A stretch of 64,000 nt of DNA from UBA5069 sp964560495 (lineage in GTDB: Bacteria > Chloroflexota > Anaerolineae > Caldilineales > Caldilineaceae), in assembly GCA_964560495.1 (NCBI GenBank), contig CAZLMM010000013.1, positions 43,840-107,839 of the forward strand. Reading direction: 5' to 3'. Every line of letters starts with the position of its first letter. Positions within the stretch are counted from its first letter, which is position 1. The position numbers and the translations under genes are program-made. This document shows positions 32,314 to 40,081 of the stretch, one piece after another. Below the pieces are notes generated by a model. The model was not told where the DNA came from. It saw only the letters and a program-made list of their open reading frames with translations, and ran no database searches.

Positions 32314-33036
32314 CTAACTGGCAAGCGTCAGTTTCTCCTGAACAAGCGACGCCAGGAATGTTCTGTCTTGTTCACCGCCAAAACGGATCGTCACCTGTCG
32401 ATCCTCTCCCTCCGCCGAAAGGGAGATCACCTCACCCTGCCCAAATCGTTCGTGACAGACGACCTGTCCGACAGAAAGATTGATCGCATGTCTGCGAGTT
32501 GGCGGACTTGAAAGGGGGAGAGGCGTTGGGAGATCGTTGGTCTCGCGATCTTGCCATGCCTCTGCCAAACTCGACATGACCTGCGCAGGCGATTTGGACA
32601 GACGTGAACGCAGTTCACTGGCTGTTGCGCTCGCCTTTTGCAGTGAGCGAGTGCGCTGCGCCCCAGAAAGATTGCTGCCTTTGCCATTTGGCTTGTTGAA
32701 GCCAGCGCGGGAAATCGCATCCAAGAGCGCATCCACTTGCTTCAACACATCCTCGCTGTCAGGCTCGATGAGCAGCAACTGAACGCCGTTGAGTCGACAC
32801 AACTCCTCGCGAGTTTTATCGCGTTGTTCAGCCTCCAGAGCCTCCCAATCGCTCTGGCGTCCCTGTCCTTTGGCGGTGAGGCCCACAAAGCGCACTGCAA
32901 TGCCAAAATCAGGGTAATACTTGTCGAGCTTTAGACGACGCTTGGTGGCTGGATTGACCAACCATTCCGGCGTCACATTGTCTTGACATGCTGCATTCCC
33001 GAAGACGCGCTGAAAAATCTCACGCCAGGCGTTCAT
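32314..33036 (-). CDS. Nuclease-like domain fused to a UvrD/PcrA C-terminal Tudor-like domain
   Basis: A 240-residue protein starting at ATG 33036 (MNAWREIFQRVFG); an ATG at 33057 is possible, and the longer frame to 33219 overlaps murJ. Residues 1-100 resemble a compact endonuclease-like alpha/beta fold: TPEWLVNPATKRRLKLDKYY, PDFGIAVRFVGL, then a helix with EELCRLNGVQLLLIEP, the order seen in Vsr/PD-(D/E)XK-type modules, though the expected Glu-X-Lys is VRF here. The middle (110-185) is basic and low in order. The end, INLSVGQVVCHERFGQGEVISL and onward (about 188-240), matches the RNA-polymerase-binding Tudor domain of PcrA/UvrD helicases. No helicase is present. A role near transcribing polymerase is inferred. 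Confidence 0.6.
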   Translation of the reverse strand: MNAWREIFQRVFGNAACQDNVTPEWLVNPATKRRLKLDKYYPDFGIAVRFVGLTAKGQGRQSDWEALEAEQRDKTREELCRLNGVQLLLIEPDSEDVLKQVDALLDAISRAGFNKPNGKGSNLSGAQRTRSLQKASATASELRSRLSKSPAQVMSSLAEAWQDRETNDLPTPLPLSSPPTRRHAINLSVGQVVCHERFGQGEVISLSAEGEDRQVTIRFGGEQDRTFLASLVQEKLTLAS

Positions 33037-33171
33037 GGAAAGTGAAATTCCAATCATAGTCCCCCACACGATCACTGAGCAATTGTCCCAACCAAATCCA
33101 AGCGGGAAAATTTTAGACCATTTGTTCGATTTTTGCAACCGTGAAGAGAAATAGATAGCGCCAATCAGCCG

Positions 33172-33180
33172 TGCTATAAT
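33172..33180 (+). promoter_or_regulatory. Extended -10 promoter just before murJ (leaderless)
   Basis: TGCTATAAT (33172-33180) is a perfect extended -10 that ends 8 bases before ATG 33189. No Shine-Dalgarno sequence fits between, so the murJ mRNA is probably leaderless or nearly so. Confidence 0.65.
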
Positions 33181-33188
33181 CGGGCGCG

Positions 33189-34820
33189 ATGAACAGTCAA
33201 GAAGTCCAAGTCGCCCCACTCGTCACAGAACGAGACAGCAGCATTGGCGTTGAGGTCGCGTCGAACGACAACGCTGTAAGTCGACGCGTGGCCCGCGCTG
33301 CCTTGCTGGTGATGGTCTTCTACCTGCTCAGTCGCGTAACGGGGCTGCTGCGCGAGGTCGTCATCGCCGCGCAGTTTGGGGCTGGCGCCGAGCTTGACGC
33401 CTATCTGGCAGCCTTCCGTATCCCTGATCTGCTCTTCCAGTTGATCGCCGGCGGCGCATTGGGCAGCGCTTTCATTCCCGTCTTTTCCGTCGCCTGGACG
33501 CAGGGAGACCGCCGGGGCGCCTGGCTGCTCTTTAGCAGGGTGCTGAATCTCCTCACTGCTGCGCTGGTGATTGCCGCCGCTCTGGCCGCCCTTTTTGCGC
33601 TGCCCCTGGTCGAGCGTGTGATTGCACCTGGCTTCACCCCCGAACAACAGGCGCAGACCGCCTGGCTCATGCGCATCATGCTCATGAGCACCGTGGTTTT
33701 TGGCGTCAGTGGGTTGGTCATGGGCGCGCTCAACGCCGTACAGCACTTTCTCTGGCCTGCTTTTGCGCCGACGGTCTACAACCTGGCGATCATGGGCGGC
33801 GCGCTTTTGCTTGCGCCTAGCATGGGCGTCTATGGCCTGGCTGTGGGCGTGGTAGTGGGTGCGTGGGGGCATCTTTTGGTGCAATTGCCGCCGTTGCGTC
33901 GCTACGGCGCTGTTTACACAGCCAATTGGTCGACAGGCGACCCAGGCGTGCGCGAGGTGCTGTGGTTGATGGCGCCGCGCGTGTTGGGGTTGCTTTTCGT
34001 GCAGATGCACTTCCTGGTCAACACGATTCTGGCCAGCGGCCTGGATGCCGGCAGCTTGAGCGCGCTCAACTATGCCTGGCTGGTCATGCTCCTCCCATTG
34101 GGTATTTTCGCCCAGTCGCTTGCCACAGCAGCGTTTCCCACCTTTGCTGCCCAGGTGGCCGCAGGTGACAGGCCGGGAATGCGTCACACTTTTGGGCGGG
34201 CGCTACGCACGGTCCTCTTCGTCGAGATCCCCGCCGCTGTGGGGCTGTTTGTCTTTGGCGGGGCAGTGGTCAGCCTGATTTTCGAGCGGGGTGCGTTCAC
34301 AGACGAGATGAGCCTTTGGGTGGCCTACGCCCTGCGTTTCTACGCCATCGGCCTGGCGGGCCACGCCGGCCTCGAGATCATCGTGCGCGCGTTCTACGCC
34401 CTCCACGACACCTGGACGCCTGTATTTGCGGGCATGGCGACGATGATTCTGGCCATTGGCTTGAGCGTCTGGTGGGTGGATGTGTTGGGGTTCGGCGGCC
34501 TGGCGCTGGCCAGCAGCATCGCGGTGTTGGTGGAGATGGCGGTCTTGTTGAATCTGCTGCGTCCGCGCCTGGGGGGGATCGATGGAAGATCGCTGGCGGT
34601 CTCGCTGGCGCGCACCTTCGTCGCGGCAACGTGCATGGGTGTTGTCTTGTGGATGATCGAGCGCGTTCTGCCTGAGCTGGCGGGCGTCTATCCAGAGTGG
34701 CTGCTGGTCATTCTAGGCGTTGGCGCAGGCGCTCTGGTCTATGCCGCGGTCGCCTGGCTGCTGCGCAGCCCTGAACTGCGTTGGGCTGCTGCGCCGCTGC
34801 TACGGCGTCTGCGTCGGTGA
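33189..34820 (+). CDS. murJ: Lipid II flippase MurJ
   Basis: The 543-residue MOP-superfamily protein has about 14 membrane segments. The MurJ/MviN signatures are LREVVIAAQFGAGAELDAYLAAFRIPDLL near residue 55, FIPVF, and the cytoplasmic ERGAFTDE motif near 360. A 35-residue hydrophilic N-terminus precedes the first segment. MurJ moves lipid-linked peptidoglycan precursor across the membrane and is usually essential. The gene appears to be transcribed alone from the leaderless promoter at 33172. It ends convergently with miaA. Confidence 0.95.
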   Translation: MNSQEVQVAPLVTERDSSIGVEVASNDNAVSRRVARAALLVMVFYLLSRVTGLLREVVIAAQFGAGAELDAYLAAFRIPDLLFQLIAGGALGSAFIPVFSVAWTQGDRRGAWLLFSRVLNLLTAALVIAAALAALFALPLVERVIAPGFTPEQQAQTAWLMRIMLMSTVVFGVSGLVMGALNAVQHFLWPAFAPTVYNLAIMGGALLLAPSMGVYGLAVGVVVGAWGHLLVQLPPLRRYGAVYTANWSTGDPGVREVLWLMAPRVLGLLFVQMHFLVNTILASGLDAGSLSALNYAWLVMLLPLGIFAQSLATAAFPTFAAQVAAGDRPGMRHTFGRALRTVLFVEIPAAVGLFVFGGAVVSLIFERGAFTDEMSLWVAYALRFYAIGLAGHAGLEIIVRAFYALHDTWTPVFAGMATMILAIGLSVWWVDVLGFGGLALASSIAVLVEMAVLLNLLRPRLGGIDGRSLAVSLARTFVAATCMGVVLWMIERVLPELAGVYPEWLLVILGVGAGALVYAAVAWLLRSPELRWAAAPLLRRLRR

Positions 34821-34903
34821 TGAATCGCCTGTCGATAGATCTCAAACGCCTGTTCAGTCGTCACCATTTGAGCACCCTGAACCTGCCTTCTTTTCACCGC
34901 AGC

Positions 34904-35845
34904 CTACGATTGAAGAAAGCGCCCAACCAATTCGCCGATCTCATCTTCATGCGGCGCTTCCAGATCGAACCAATGGACGCCCTGCATCTTGCGAAACCAG
35001 GTCTCCTGGTGACGCACGAAGCGGTGGGTCTCGATCTTGATGCGCTCCACAGCCTGTTCCAGCGAGCATTCCCCGGCCAGATAGGCGCGCATTTCGCGAT
35101 AGCCCAGGCTGGTGAGCGCCGGCAAAGCAGGATCGTAGCCGGCGGCCAACAACCGTTCCGTTTCGCCGCTCAGCCCTTGTGCGATCATGGCGTCGACGCG
35201 GGCGTCCACACGCCGATACAGCGCGGGCCGGACGCGTTGCAGGCCGATCTGCAGGATGCGATATGGCGGCGGGGCGCTGCCTTCGCTGGCAACTTTGGAC
35301 TGACCCGTGGTGAGCACGATCTCCAGTGCGCGCAGCACACGCCGAGGATTGCGCAGATCAATCGCCGCGGCGGTCGCCGGGTCGATCTCCTTCAGGCGCC
35401 CAGCCAACGCAGCAACGCTTGTCTCTGCCAGTTGCGTTTCCAGAGCGGCGCGCAGCGATGGATCAGGGGGCGCTGTGGGAATGCGCAATCCCAAGACTAC
35501 GGCGCGCAGATAGAGGGCCGTGCCGCCCACCAGGAACGGCGTGCGCCCTCGCTGGTGGATGTCGTCGATGGCCGCGTAGGCCAGGCGCTGATACTCAGCC
35601 AGAGTGAGGGTTTCGTCGGGGTTGCGGATATCGAGCAGGTGATGACGCACGAGGCGCTGCTCGGCAGGGGTTGCCTTGGCCGTACCGATGTCCATGCCGC
35701 AATAGACCTGGCGGCTGTCCGCGCTGACGATCTCGCCGCTGAAGCGCCCGGCCAGTCGCAGACTCAGTTCGGTCTTACCTACGGCAGTAGCCCCCAACAG
35801 CACAACCAACGGCGGAAGGGGCAGTAAAAGGCGTGAATCAATCAT
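34904..35845 (-). CDS. miaA: tRNA dimethylallyltransferase
   Basis: This 313-residue enzyme adds dimethylallyl to A37 of tRNAs reading UNN codons. Motifs: P-loop VVLLGATAVGKTELSLRLA near residue 14, VSADSRQVYCGMDIGTAK, VGGTALYLRAVVLG, and the C-terminal ETHRFVRHQETWFRK that contacts tRNA. The frame extends upstream, but ATG 35845 gives the standard N-terminus. It overlaps yraN by 8 bases, so the two are coupled. No hfq is nearby. Confidence 0.96.
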   Translation of the reverse strand: MIDSRLLLPLPPLVVLLGATAVGKTELSLRLAGRFSGEIVSADSRQVYCGMDIGTAKATPAEQRLVRHHLLDIRNPDETLTLAEYQRLAYAAIDDIHQRGRTPFLVGGTALYLRAVVLGLRIPTAPPDPSLRAALETQLAETSVAALAGRLKEIDPATAAAIDLRNPRRVLRALEIVLTTGQSKVASEGSAPPPYRILQIGLQRVRPALYRRVDARVDAMIAQGLSGETERLLAAGYDPALPALTSLGYREMRAYLAGECSLEQAVERIKIETHRFVRHQETWFRKMQGVHWFDLEAPHEDEIGELVGRFLQS

Positions 35846-36257
35846 TTCCGGTGACGGCGTGACGGATGTGTTTGATCTGGAGCAGGCGACCCCGCGCATC
35901 CATCTGCACGGCGACAACGTCGATGCGCCACGGGCCGCGCCAGTCATGTAACGTGACGTAGTGGGCGGCCGTCTCGCGCATTTTGGCGGCTTTGGCGCGG
36001 GTGATAGACTGGAGCGCAGTGCCGAAGGCGTCGCCGCGGCGCGTGCGCACCTCGATAAAGACGCGCCACGGTGCAGGGCGCCAGTCGTTCATCAGGTCAG
36101 GGGCGACCTCCTCTGCAATGATGTCGATTTCACCTGTGGCGCAACGCCAGTTGCGCTCGATGACAGTCAGGCCAGCGGCGAGCAGCGCCTGCGCCGCCAA
36201 CGCTTCGCCTGCCGCCCCCAACGACCGGCGCGGGTCTCTTTTGTTGCTGCACATCAT
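35838..36257 (-). CDS. yraN: YraN/UPF0102 family putative endonuclease
   Basis: A 139-residue protein from ATG 36257 (or 36254). It carries the UPF0102 signatures LGAAGEALAAQALLAAGLTV, NWRCATGEIDIIAEE and FIEVRTRRG with the PD-(D/E)XK-type acidic and basic residues (Arg in place of the usual Lys in EVR). The C-terminal helix has ARAKAAKMRETAAHYV. YraN proteins are believed to be nuclease-like, possibly Holliday-junction related; no activity is firmly known. It overlaps miaA. Confidence 0.88.
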   Translation of the reverse strand: MMCSNKRDPRRSLGAAGEALAAQALLAAGLTVIERNWRCATGEIDIIAEEVAPDLMNDWRPAPWRVFIEVRTRRGDAFGTALQSITRAKAAKMRETAAHYVTLHDWRGPWRIDVVAVQMDARGRLLQIKHIRHAVTGND

Positions 36258-36412
36258 CTTTGGCTTCGCAAAAATTTGCTTTATGACAATTTCACCATGC
36301 CTATGATACAATCGAGTTTACACATCATGATAAATTGCTCCCACCCAGACGGCTCTGACAGAATCGATCTCGGCGGCGGGCGATGACGACATCTTCTTCA
36401 GGGAGCCAATCT

Positions 36413-37171
36413 ATGACAGCAGACAATCTTTACCTTGACGTTGAGGAGGACGACTGGTCGCCATCGCGCAAACGCGTGATCACTGCCTGGTTGACTCATC
36501 TGGTGACAGCTTCCAGCGCGGTGTGGGGGCTATTGGCAATTCTCGCGATCACGAACCAGGAATGGACCGCAGCTTTTTGGTGGATGGCGATTGCCATCTT
36601 GATTGACTCCTTCGATGGACTGTTGGCCCGCCGCGTCGATGTCAAGCGGGTTTTGCCTCAGATCGACGGCGCGCTTTTGGACAACATCGTCGATTACCTG
36701 AACTATGTTTTCGTGCCCGCCTATTTCCTCTATTCGGCGGACCTGCTTCCCCCAGGGTTCATGGTTATCATTCCAGCCGCCATCCTGTTGGCCTCGGCCT
36801 ATCAATTCAGCCAGACCGAAGCCAAGACAGACGACCACTTCTTCAAAGGCTTCCCATCTTATTGGAATGTGGTGGTTTTCTACATGTTCCTGCTCGAACT
36901 CAACCCGTGGGTCAATCTGGGCTTTGCCGTGCTCTTCTGCATCCTAGTCTTTGTGCCCATCAAGTACATCTATCCCTCGCGTACCACAATTCAGCCACGC
37001 CTGACGATGATCCTGGGAGTTCTGTGGGGCATCTGCAACTTCATCATGCTCCTGCTCTATCCCGATTATCCGCGCTGGATCATGTGGTTCGCCATCGCCT
37101 ATATCATCTATTACCACGTACTCAGCCTCTACGCCACGTGGATCACCCGCGATCGTGGGGTTGCTGGGTGA
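36413..37171 (+). CDS. CDP-alcohol phosphatidyltransferase, phosphatidylcholine synthase-like
   Basis: About 252 residues from ATG 36413, which follows AGGGAGCCAATCT; ATG 36383 would add 10. The CDP-alcohol phosphotransferase signature is DGLLARR...VLPQIDGALLDNIVD near residues 65-95, and seven or eight membrane segments follow. The combination AWLTHLVTASSAVWG at the N-terminus and DNIVDYLNYVFVPAYF is typical of bacterial phosphatidylcholine synthase (Pcs), which condenses CDP-diacylglycerol with choline in the membrane. Phosphatidylserine or other synthases are less likely. It overlaps the next gene by 4 bases. Confidence 0.85.
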   Translation: MTADNLYLDVEEDDWSPSRKRVITAWLTHLVTASSAVWGLLAILAITNQEWTAAFWWMAIAILIDSFDGLLARRVDVKRVLPQIDGALLDNIVDYLNYVFVPAYFLYSADLLPPGFMVIIPAAILLASAYQFSQTEAKTDDHFFKGFPSYWNVVVFYMFLLELNPWVNLGFAVLFCILVFVPIKYIYPSRTTIQPRLTMILGVLWGICNFIMLLLYPDYPRWIMWFAIAYIIYYHVLSLYATWITRDRGVAG

Positions 37172-38304
37172 CGCTTCCCCCGTTTTCCGCCGAACAGGCG
37201 CGCTGGTTTCGCATGGCGCGTTCGGGCTTGGTTGAACCTTTCGCCTCAGCAGAGGAATGCGCTGGCGCGCTTGTGGGCGTCCAGGCGCAGATTTTGCCCG
37301 CAGCGGGTCTGGCGCTCTGGAATCGCACCCCACGGCTCACCAATCAGCGTTTCGAGGAGCTGCTCTACACCCATCGCACCCTGGTCAAACTCTGGGGACA
37401 GCGTAACACGCTTCATCTTTTTGCCAGCAGCGATTGGCCCCTGCTCCATGCCGCCCGCACCATCAACCGCACCTGGTGGGAACGCTCCGCCGAGAATGGC
37501 CGGGCTGAGTTCGCCGACCATCGTCATCTGGTGGAGGAAGTGGCGGCCTTACTGCGCGAGCGCAAAACCATGGGGCGCAGCGATCTGCGCGCCTCTGGCA
37601 TTGACCTGCACGACGAGCTCTATTCCTCCTGGGGCGGCATCTTCGCCGACCTGGTGCGCCTGGGCTTCGCCTGTCACGCCGGGCGTGTGGGCAGCGAGGG
37701 GCGCTTCGCCCATCGGGAACGCTGGCTACCCCACCTGGAATGGAATCCGCCCGACCCAGAGACGGCCAATGTGGAGATCATGCGACGCTTCTTTGCCGCC
37801 TATGGGCCGGCCACGCTCCACGATTTCGCCTATTGGCGCGGCGTGACCATGGAGGATACGCGCCGATGGCGGGCCGTCCTCTCATCCGAGCTTTGCGATG
37901 TGCTGGTGGACGGGACGACCATGCTCCTGCGCGGTGACGACCTGGAGAGAGCCATGAAGGCGCCGCCCCCGGCCAGCAAATGGCCTGTGCGCATGGTCTA
38001 TCGTTTCGACCCCTATCTGCTGGCGCACCGAGACAAGTCTTGGGTGGTGGATGAGGAGTTTTATGCGCGCGTCTGGCGACCGGCGGGACACATCGAAGGC
38101 GTAGTGCTGGCGCACGGTCGCGCCGTCGCCGTCTGGCGCTATGACCGCAGCGACACAGGCCTCGCCATCACGGTCGTTCCCTTCAAGCCGTTGACGAAGC
38201 GGGTATTGACAGCGGTCGAACGAAATGCACGCCAGGTTGCTGGATTCTTTGAGCTGCCACTCGTGTCATTCTCGGCGGAAAGCGAAGCCGCACACGCGTC
38301 GTGA
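37168..38304 (+). CDS. AlkZ-like winged-helix DNA glycosylase
   Basis: The 378-residue protein (GTG 37168, GTGA overlap with the upstream stop) belongs to the HTH_42 winged-helix family that includes AlkZ and YcaQ, DNA glycosylases acting on bulky alkyl adducts and crosslinks. The catalytic Gln-x-Gln is visible as GVQAQILPAAG (Q39, Q41). Further family traits are LWGQRNTLHLFASSDW near 75, a central winged-helix region, and the C-terminal WRPAGHIEGVVLAHGRAV block followed by a Pro/Leu-rich end. Its pairing with a lipid synthase gene looks incidental. Confidence 0.85.
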   Translation: MTLPPFSAEQARWFRMARSGLVEPFASAEECAGALVGVQAQILPAAGLALWNRTPRLTNQRFEELLYTHRTLVKLWGQRNTLHLFASSDWPLLHAARTINRTWWERSAENGRAEFADHRHLVEEVAALLRERKTMGRSDLRASGIDLHDELYSSWGGIFADLVRLGFACHAGRVGSEGRFAHRERWLPHLEWNPPDPETANVEIMRRFFAAYGPATLHDFAYWRGVTMEDTRRWRAVLSSELCDVLVDGTTMLLRGDDLERAMKAPPPASKWPVRMVYRFDPYLLAHRDKSWVVDEEFYARVWRPAGHIEGVVLAHGRAVAVWRYDRSDTGLAITVVPFKPLTKRVLTAVERNARQVAGFFELPLVSFSAESEAAHAS

Positions 38305-38394
38305 TTGGTTTGCCTGAATGGTCGGGGACAAATGATAAGTGGTATCGTTGGGGTGCATTCAAAGTCGGTTGAGATTTTCCAACCACGGATTTTA

Positions 38395-38512
38395 AGGGAC
38401 GCGGAGTGAGTGGCGTTCGGTCAAAACGCGCCGCTTGTTGGCAACGCTGCTGCGCATTGGCTGGAACATCAAACGGCAATTGGGAGTGATGCCGAGGGTG
38501 ATTGAGAAAATC
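38395..38512 (+). other. Intergenic remnant with coding-like codons
   Basis: In the 294-base gap between convergent genes, one frame reads LLATLLRIGWNIKRQLGV and then MPRVIEKIYTAVAL across the start of palindrome copy B. It has no start codon and no upstream continuation, and could be the tail of a decayed gene. Bases 38305-38394 hold nothing recognised apart from CCACGGATTTTAAGGGACG. Confidence 0.25.
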
Positions 38513-38586
38513 TATACTGCGGTTGCTTTGAGACCAGGAGTTTTTTGGTCTACGAAAACTCCTGGTCTCAAACAGAGCGAAGTATA
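38513..38586. repeat. TATACT-ended palindromic element, copy B
   Basis: A 74-bp element with ends TATACTGCGG (38513) and CGAAGTATA (to 38586). The stem TTTGAGACCAGGAGTTTT (38527-38544) pairs perfectly with 38555-38572. It is inverted relative to copy A and lies between convergent genes. The 6-bp ends TATACT/AGTATA are complementary. Confidence 0.9.
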
Positions 38587-38598
38587 ACTGAGAACAGC

Positions 38599-39741
38599 TC
38601 ATAACGCCCTCTTCAACGCCTGGGCCAGATCGTCGATCAGGTCTTGGGGATGTTCCAGGCCGATGGAGAGGCGTAACAACCCCTGGGGTGCAGTGGTGAA
38701 GACGCCCTCTACCGAGGCGCGATGCTCGATGAGGCTTTCTACGCCGCCCAGGCTGGTGGCGCGCGTAAAGAGCCGCACCTGCCCGGCCACAGCCATCGCC
38801 TCGTTTGCTCCACCCTTCACCTCCACAGACAACATGCCGCCGAAATTGAGCATCTGCCTTTTTGCCAGCGCATATGCTGGATGGCTCTCCAAACCAGGAT
38901 AGTGAACCATTGCGACTGCAGGGTGGTTGGCTAACCAGAGCGCTACCTGCATAGCATTGGCGCTGTGCGCCGCCATGCGCAGGGGCAGTGTAGCGATGCT
39001 GCGCCGCAGCAGCCAACAATCGAACGGCGATGGAACCGCGCCGCCCACTGTCTGCGCCAGGCGAACGCGCTGGAAGAAGGCGTCATCCTCGCGGGCAATC
39101 ACCGCACCGCCCAGGAGGTCGCTGTGCCCGCCCAGGTACTTCGTGGTGGCGTGCATGACCAGATCGGCGCCCAAATCCAGCGGACGCTGGCCGAGTGGCG
39201 TCGCCCAGGTGTTGTCGCACGCGCAGAGTGCGCCGGCCTCATGAGCGATCTGTGCAATGGCGGCGATGTCGGCGATTTTGAGGAGTGGATTGGAGGGGGT
39301 CTCCACCCAGATGAGGCGCGTGTTGGGACGCAGGCCAGCGCGCACCCGGTCGAGATCGCTCATATCGACGATGGCGTGCGCCAGCCCCCAACGCTGGAGC
39401 AGCTCGACCACCAGCCGTTTCGTGCCAAAGTAGATGTCGTCGGGCAAGAGCACATGGTCGCCGGCGCTCAACGCCTGGAAGATGGCTGCGCTGGCTGCCT
39501 GACCCGACGCAAAAGCCGCTGCCGCTGCGCCGCCTTCCAGGGCAGCCAGGCACGCCTCCAGGCTGCGACGGTTGGGGTTGTCGCTGCGGGTATAGACAAA
39601 GCCGTCGGTGTAGCCGCCGTCAGGCTGGCGCTCGAAGGTCGTACTGAGCACGATGGGCGGCGCCACCGCGCCTGTGCCTGGGTCGATGTGCAAGCCGGCG
39701 TGGACGGCCAGGGTTTCGATTCGTTCACTGGAGGTCGCCAT
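38599..39741 (-). CDS. Cys/Met metabolism PLP enzyme (cystathionine gamma-synthase/beta-lyase type)
   Basis: The 380-residue transsulfuration enzyme has the family N-terminus (TLAVHAGLHIDPGTGAVAPPI), FASGQAASAAIFQAL, VETPSNPLLKIADI, CDNTWATPLGQRPLDLGAD and the PLP Lys in MHATTKYLGGHSDLLGG. C-terminal motifs SLGGVESLIEHRAS and GLLRLSIGLEHPQDLI are intact. The GGVESLIEHRA form occurs in MetB/MetC/CGL members; substrate preference (O-acyl-homoserine plus cysteine, or cystathionine) cannot be told apart by eye. It lies alone on the minus strand. Confidence 0.93.
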   Translation of the reverse strand: MATSSERIETLAVHAGLHIDPGTGAVAPPIVLSTTFERQPDGGYTDGFVYTRSDNPNRRSLEACLAALEGGAAAAAFASGQAASAAIFQALSAGDHVLLPDDIYFGTKRLVVELLQRWGLAHAIVDMSDLDRVRAGLRPNTRLIWVETPSNPLLKIADIAAIAQIAHEAGALCACDNTWATPLGQRPLDLGADLVMHATTKYLGGHSDLLGGAVIAREDDAFFQRVRLAQTVGGAVPSPFDCWLLRRSIATLPLRMAAHSANAMQVALWLANHPAVAMVHYPGLESHPAYALAKRQMLNFGGMLSVEVKGGANEAMAVAGQVRLFTRATSLGGVESLIEHRASVEGVFTTAPQGLLRLSIGLEHPQDLIDDLAQALKRAL

Positions 39742-39745
39742 TGAA

Positions 39746-40018
39746 TCACCCCGTATGCGTCGTGAAGATCCACCAAAGGATCACTGGCAGCGCAGCAACA
39801 ACGGCAATGAAAAGCGCCCAAGCGCCATATTCGCCGACGTAATCCCAGAATTTCAGGTGGTGGGTAACGTGACTATCGGCCAGGTCTACATGACCCGGAA
39901 GTCCTCCACTCAGCGGTTTGTCGGCCTCCAGTCCGGTGACGATGAGGGTGACCCACCCTCCGACGACCAAGACCCAAAGAACATCGGTGATAATTACTTC
40001 CCAGGGCAATATGGGCAT
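39746..40018 (-). CDS. Small two-helix membrane protein
   Basis: A 90-residue protein from ATG 40018, preceded by AGAGGAGAAGAAC; a longer frame starts at 40045. Two membrane segments (about 4-30 and 62-84) flank a hydrophilic loop with GGLPGHVDLADSHVTHHLKFW, which has four His and could bind a metal or sense pH. No family was recognised. It ends 4 bases before the downstream PLP gene start and follows kimA in the same direction. Confidence 0.65.
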   Translation of the reverse strand: MPILPWEVIITDVLWVLVVGGWVTLIVTGLEADKPLSGGLPGHVDLADSHVTHHLKFWDYVGEYGAWALFIAVVAALPVILWWIFTTHTG

Positions 40019-40081
40019 GTTCTTCTCCTCTTGTACAGTAGACAACGTTCCATGAGCGTCGTTGAACGGTTATACTCATTC

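Noticed and set aside
33174..34187. Minus-strand frame of 337 codons opposite murJ
   Set aside because: His/Gln-rich composition typical of the complement of a membrane-protein gene; MurJ motifs are clear on the plus strand.
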